Source: Opitutia bacterium UBA957 (lineage in GTDB: Bacteria > Verrucomicrobiota > Verrucomicrobiia > Opitutales > UBA953). Taken from it: a DNA stretch of 7,849 bases. The translations under genes were made by a program, and so were the position numbers. The stretch is taken from positions 1 through 7,849 of the forward strand of contig DBCN01000116.1 in assembly GCA_002293065.1 (NCBI GenBank), given 5' to 3'. Position 1 is the stretch's first letter. Each line of letters opens with the position of its first letter. A model generated the notes under the pieces. It saw only the letters and a list, made by a program, of their open reading frames with translations. It searched no databases and was not told the DNA's origin. Below, one piece after another: positions 6,239-7,849 of the stretch.

Positions 6239-7348
6239 TTAATCCGTGAAGCGGAAGAGCGCCACATCGCCGTCCTTGAAGAGGTAGGCTTTGCCTTCGA
6301 GGCGGTAGCGGCCGGCATCGCGGGCCGCCGCGACGGAGCCATACTTGGCGAGGTCTTCGTAGGAGACGACTTCAGCCTTCACGAACCCTTTTTCGAAATC
6401 GGTGTGGATCACGCCGGCGCACTGCGGGGCGGTCATGCCGTGGCGGAAGGTCCAGGCCCGGACCTCCTTTTCGCCCGCGGTGAAGTAGGTCGCCAAGCCG
6501 AGCAGGTGGTAGGCTCCACGGATGAGCGAAGAGACGCCCGAGTCGGTGACGCCGAGGGACTGCAGGAACTCCGTGGCTTCGGCCGGGCTCAGGTCGCAGA
6601 GTTCGGCTTCGACCTGGGCGCAGATCACGACGTGCTCGCAACCGTGGCGCTTGCCGATGAGGGCGGAGACCGCGGCGACGTGATGGTTCTTGGAGGGGTC
6701 GGCGAGGTCGGCCTCGGAGACGTTGCAGGCGAAGAGGACCTTTTTCGCGGAAAGCAGGTTGAAGGCTTTGAGGCGGTTGCGCTCGTCGTCGGAGACTTCC
6801 ATCGTCGACGCGGGCTCGTTCTCGTTGAGGTGCTTGACGAGTCGGGTCAGGAGTTCGACGGCCGCGATGGCTTCCTTGTCCTGGCTGCGCACCTTCTTCT
6901 GGTTGCGGTCCAACTGTTGTTCGGCCGATTGGATATCCGCGAGGATGAGTTCGGTTTCGATCACGCCGATGTCGCGGACCGGGTCGACCTTGCCCATGCT
7001 GTGCACGATGTCGTCGTTGTCGAAGCAGCGCACGACGTGGATGATGGCGTCGCACTCGCGGATGTTGGAGAGGAAGTCGTTGCCCTTGCCTTCGCCCTTG
7101 GAGGCGCCGGCGACGAGGCCCGCGATGTCGACGATGTCGATGGTGGCCGGGATGACGACCTTGGTGCCCGCGATGGCCTGCAGCTTCTGCATGCGTTCGT
7201 CGGGGACGAGCACCACGCCGACGTTCGGTTCGATGGTGCAGAACGGGTAGTTGGCCGCCTCGGCCTTGCGGGAGCGGGTCAACGCGTTGAAAAGGGTGGA
7301 CTTGCCGACGTTGGGAAGTCCGACGATGCCTGCCTGGGTCTTTGCCAT
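6239..7348 (-). CDS. ychF: YchF/OLA1 family Obg-like P-loop ATPase
   Basis: The product has 369 residues, close to the family's usual 363. It is a cytoplasmic, ribosome-associated nucleotidase of the Obg branch that prefers ATP to GTP; E. coli YchF negatively affects the oxidative stress response. Motifs are in order: the P-loop GLPNVGKS at 10-17, switch region NYPFCTIEPNVG at 33-44, DIAGLV at 74-79, KGEGKGNDFL at 84-93, the NVSEAD element at 209-214 in place of the GTP-specific NKxD, a coiled-coil-like helical region around 135-200, and a TGS domain from about 284 (YFTAGEKEVRAWT, then GVIHTDFEKGF at 312-322 and RLEGKAYLFKDGD at 349-361). The start at MAKTQAGIVG matches family proteins. An in-frame ATG 53 codons upstream would add an Arg-rich extension overlapping the neighbouring lipoprotein gene and is rejected. 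No Shine-Dalgarno motif precedes the ATG. Confidence 0.96.
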   Translation of the reverse strand: MAKTQAGIVGLPNVGKSTLFNALTRSRKAEAANYPFCTIEPNVGVVLVPDERMQKLQAIAGTKVVIPATIDIVDIAGLVAGASKGEGKGNDFLSNIRECDAIIHVVRCFDNDDIVHSMGKVDPVRDIGVIETELILADIQSAEQQLDRNQKKVRSQDKEAIAAVELLTRLVKHLNENEPASTMEVSDDERNRLKAFNLLSAKKVLFACNVSEADLADPSKNHHVAAVSALIGKRHGCEHVVICAQVEAELCDLSPAEATEFLQSLGVTDSGVSSLIRGAYHLLGLATYFTAGEKEVRAWTFRHGMTAPQCAGVIHTDFEKGFVKAEVVSYEDLAKYGSVAAARDAGRYRLEGKAYLFKDGDVALFRFTD

Positions 7349-7365
7349 GGAGGGTGCAACGTGGG

Positions 7366-7378
7366 CGGGGTTGCCCCG
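7366..7378 (-). other. Small GC hairpin upstream of ychF
   Basis: CGGGG (7366-7370) and CCCCG (7374-7378) are perfect 5-bp inverted repeats around a 3-base loop, in the 34-base gap between the lipoprotein stop and the ychF ATG, 17 bases from that ATG. It could shape ribosome access in this Shine-Dalgarno-less leader. In such GC-rich sequence it may equally be chance. Confidence 0.3.
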
Positions 7379-7382
7379 GAGG

Positions 7383-7793
7383 TCAAGAGCCGGGAGGGGC
7401 CGGCGGCAAGGCTTCCGCCTGCTGACGCAACGGGCTCGAAGGCAGGACGATCTCCTCGTTGGCGCCCGGTCGTCCACGCAGCGGGACGGCGAGGGCCGCA
7501 TGGCCACGGATTTCCACGATGCGCAGGAGCGCCGTTGGTCTTAAATCACGGGAGCGGCTAACCACGAGTTCGCCCTTTTTGAGGGAGAGTTCCCCGGCCG
7601 TGCGCGCGAGCAACAACAGCTGCGGACCCGCCGCCGTGGGATTTTGCCCGACGAACCCTAGCCGGGGATTGCGGCTCTCGCCCGAAGGGCGACCGAATTC
7701 CCCGCCCGGTTCGACCGTGGACGCCGGGGCGGGCGGTTCGACCGCGCAACCTGCGAGCAGCAGGCCGGCGGCGAAGCAGGCAACGCGGCTCAC
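7383..7793 (-). CDS. Small hypothetical lipoprotein
   Basis: The 136-residue product starts with GTG and carries a good lipoprotein signal: hydrophobic residues 5-12 and a canonical lipobox LAGC at 13-16, with C16 the lipidation site. A Pro/Gly-rich segment (19-43) leads into a probable small beta-rich domain at about 45-120. This contains RLGFVGQNP at 44-52, a hydrophobic LLLL strand, LKKGELVVSRSRDLRPTALL at 71-90, RIVEIRG at 91-97, and a GRPG turn at 107-110 with an acidic pair before IVLP. The pattern 'loud hydrophobic strand, KGELVV, LRIVEIRG, GRPGANEE' resembles small barrel domains seen in many uncharacterised verrucomicrobial envelope proteins, but this is an impression, not a family assignment. 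The tail is Pro-rich. Its GTG overlaps the upstream gene's TGA by 4 bases, and ychF follows after 34 bases, so the three are probably cotranscribed. Function is not recognised. Confidence 0.75.
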   Translation of the reverse strand: MSRVACFAAGLLLAGCAVEPPAPASTVEPGGEFGRPSGESRNPRLGFVGQNPTAAGPQLLLLARTAGELSLKKGELVVSRSRDLRPTALLRIVEIRGHAALAVPLRGRPGANEEIVLPSSPLRQQAEALPPAPPGS

Positions 7794-7849
7794 AGACGGT
7801 TCGGGTCGTGCGGCTCGTTGCCCTTCAGGCGGAAAGCTTCGAGCGTGGC
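7790..7849 (-). CDS. C-terminal end of an unidentified protein, cut by the window edge
   Basis: The minus strand is open from base 7849 to a TGA at 7790-7792, giving the last 19 residues ATLEAFRLKGNEPHDPNRL. The stop shares a GTGA overlap with the start of the small lipoprotein gene, the same arrangement used twice elsewhere in the window, which supports this being a real gene end. The tail is hydrophilic, so the protein does not end in a membrane segment. Nineteen residues are too few to name a family. Confidence 0.6.
   Translation of the reverse strand, partial: ATLEAFRLKGNEPHDPNRL

Noticed and set aside
7349..7507. Upstream in-frame extension of ychF by 53 codons
   Set aside because: The extension is Arg/Pro/Ser-rich and unlike any YchF N-terminus, and it overlaps the lipoprotein gene. 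The MAKTQAGIVG start fits the family length.
6404..7561. A 385-codon open frame on the plus strand antisense to ychF
   Set aside because: It is a shadow of the ychF codons, rich in Asp/Val/Gly with no recognisable motif. It crosses the ychF start region and the neighbouring gene without respecting gene boundaries.
1..7849. Search for CRISPR arrays, tRNA/rRNA genes, insertion sequences or phage genes
   Set aside because: No regularly spaced direct repeats, terminal inverted repeats with transposase motifs, or structural RNA signatures were seen; nearly all of the sequence is occupied by the minus-strand genes.

Overview
The window is GC-rich (well above 60% by eye) and densely coded, with every supported gene on the minus strand, so transcription runs from high to low coordinates. 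The gene set points to a free-living, respiring Gram-negative bacterium: a fused ResB/CcsA cytochrome c synthetase, a secreted Cys-type sulfatase, and lipoproteins with Ala/Pro-rich linkers. This combination, together with start codons that lack Shine-Dalgarno sequences, is most reminiscent of the Planctomycetota-Verrucomicrobiota-Chlamydiota group, and I favour Verrucomicrobiota (Opitutae-like). That placement is an inference from protein style, not from a marker gene.

Transcription unit A (7849 down to about 6170) begins with the last 19 codons of an unidentified gene. It overlaps by 4 bases (GTGA) a small uncharacterised lipoprotein gene, which is followed after 34 bases by ychF, the universally conserved Obg-like P-loop ATPase. 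An 11-bp perfect hairpin at 6177-6205 follows ychF and probably ends this unit.

Transcription unit B (6119 down to beyond base 1) holds five very tightly packed genes: an exported sulfatase; 12 bases later an Ala/Pro-rich putative lipoprotein; overlapping it by GTGA, the 1061-residue CcsBA cytochrome c synthetase; overlapping that by ATGA, a NusG/RfaH-type transcription elongation factor; and 10 bases later a YhcH/YjgK/YiaL-family protein cut by the window edge. CcsBA carries haem across the membrane and attaches it to apocytochromes. The lipoprotein sits where an extracytoplasmic accessory factor of that process would be expected. The sulfatase and the YhcH-like protein suggest a link to sulfated or acidic glycan use, but the sequence does not prove a functional link with cytochrome maturation.

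Nothing in the window looks like a phage, insertion sequence, CRISPR array, tRNA or rRNA. There is no gene-free stretch longer than 300 bases; the longest gap is the 119 bases between ychF and the sulfatase. The most interesting points are the conserved-looking lipoprotein translationally coupled to CcsBA, the NusG paralogue coupled to its other end, a signal-peptide-like segment at the internal junction of CcsBA, and the absence of Shine-Dalgarno motifs at all seven visible starts.
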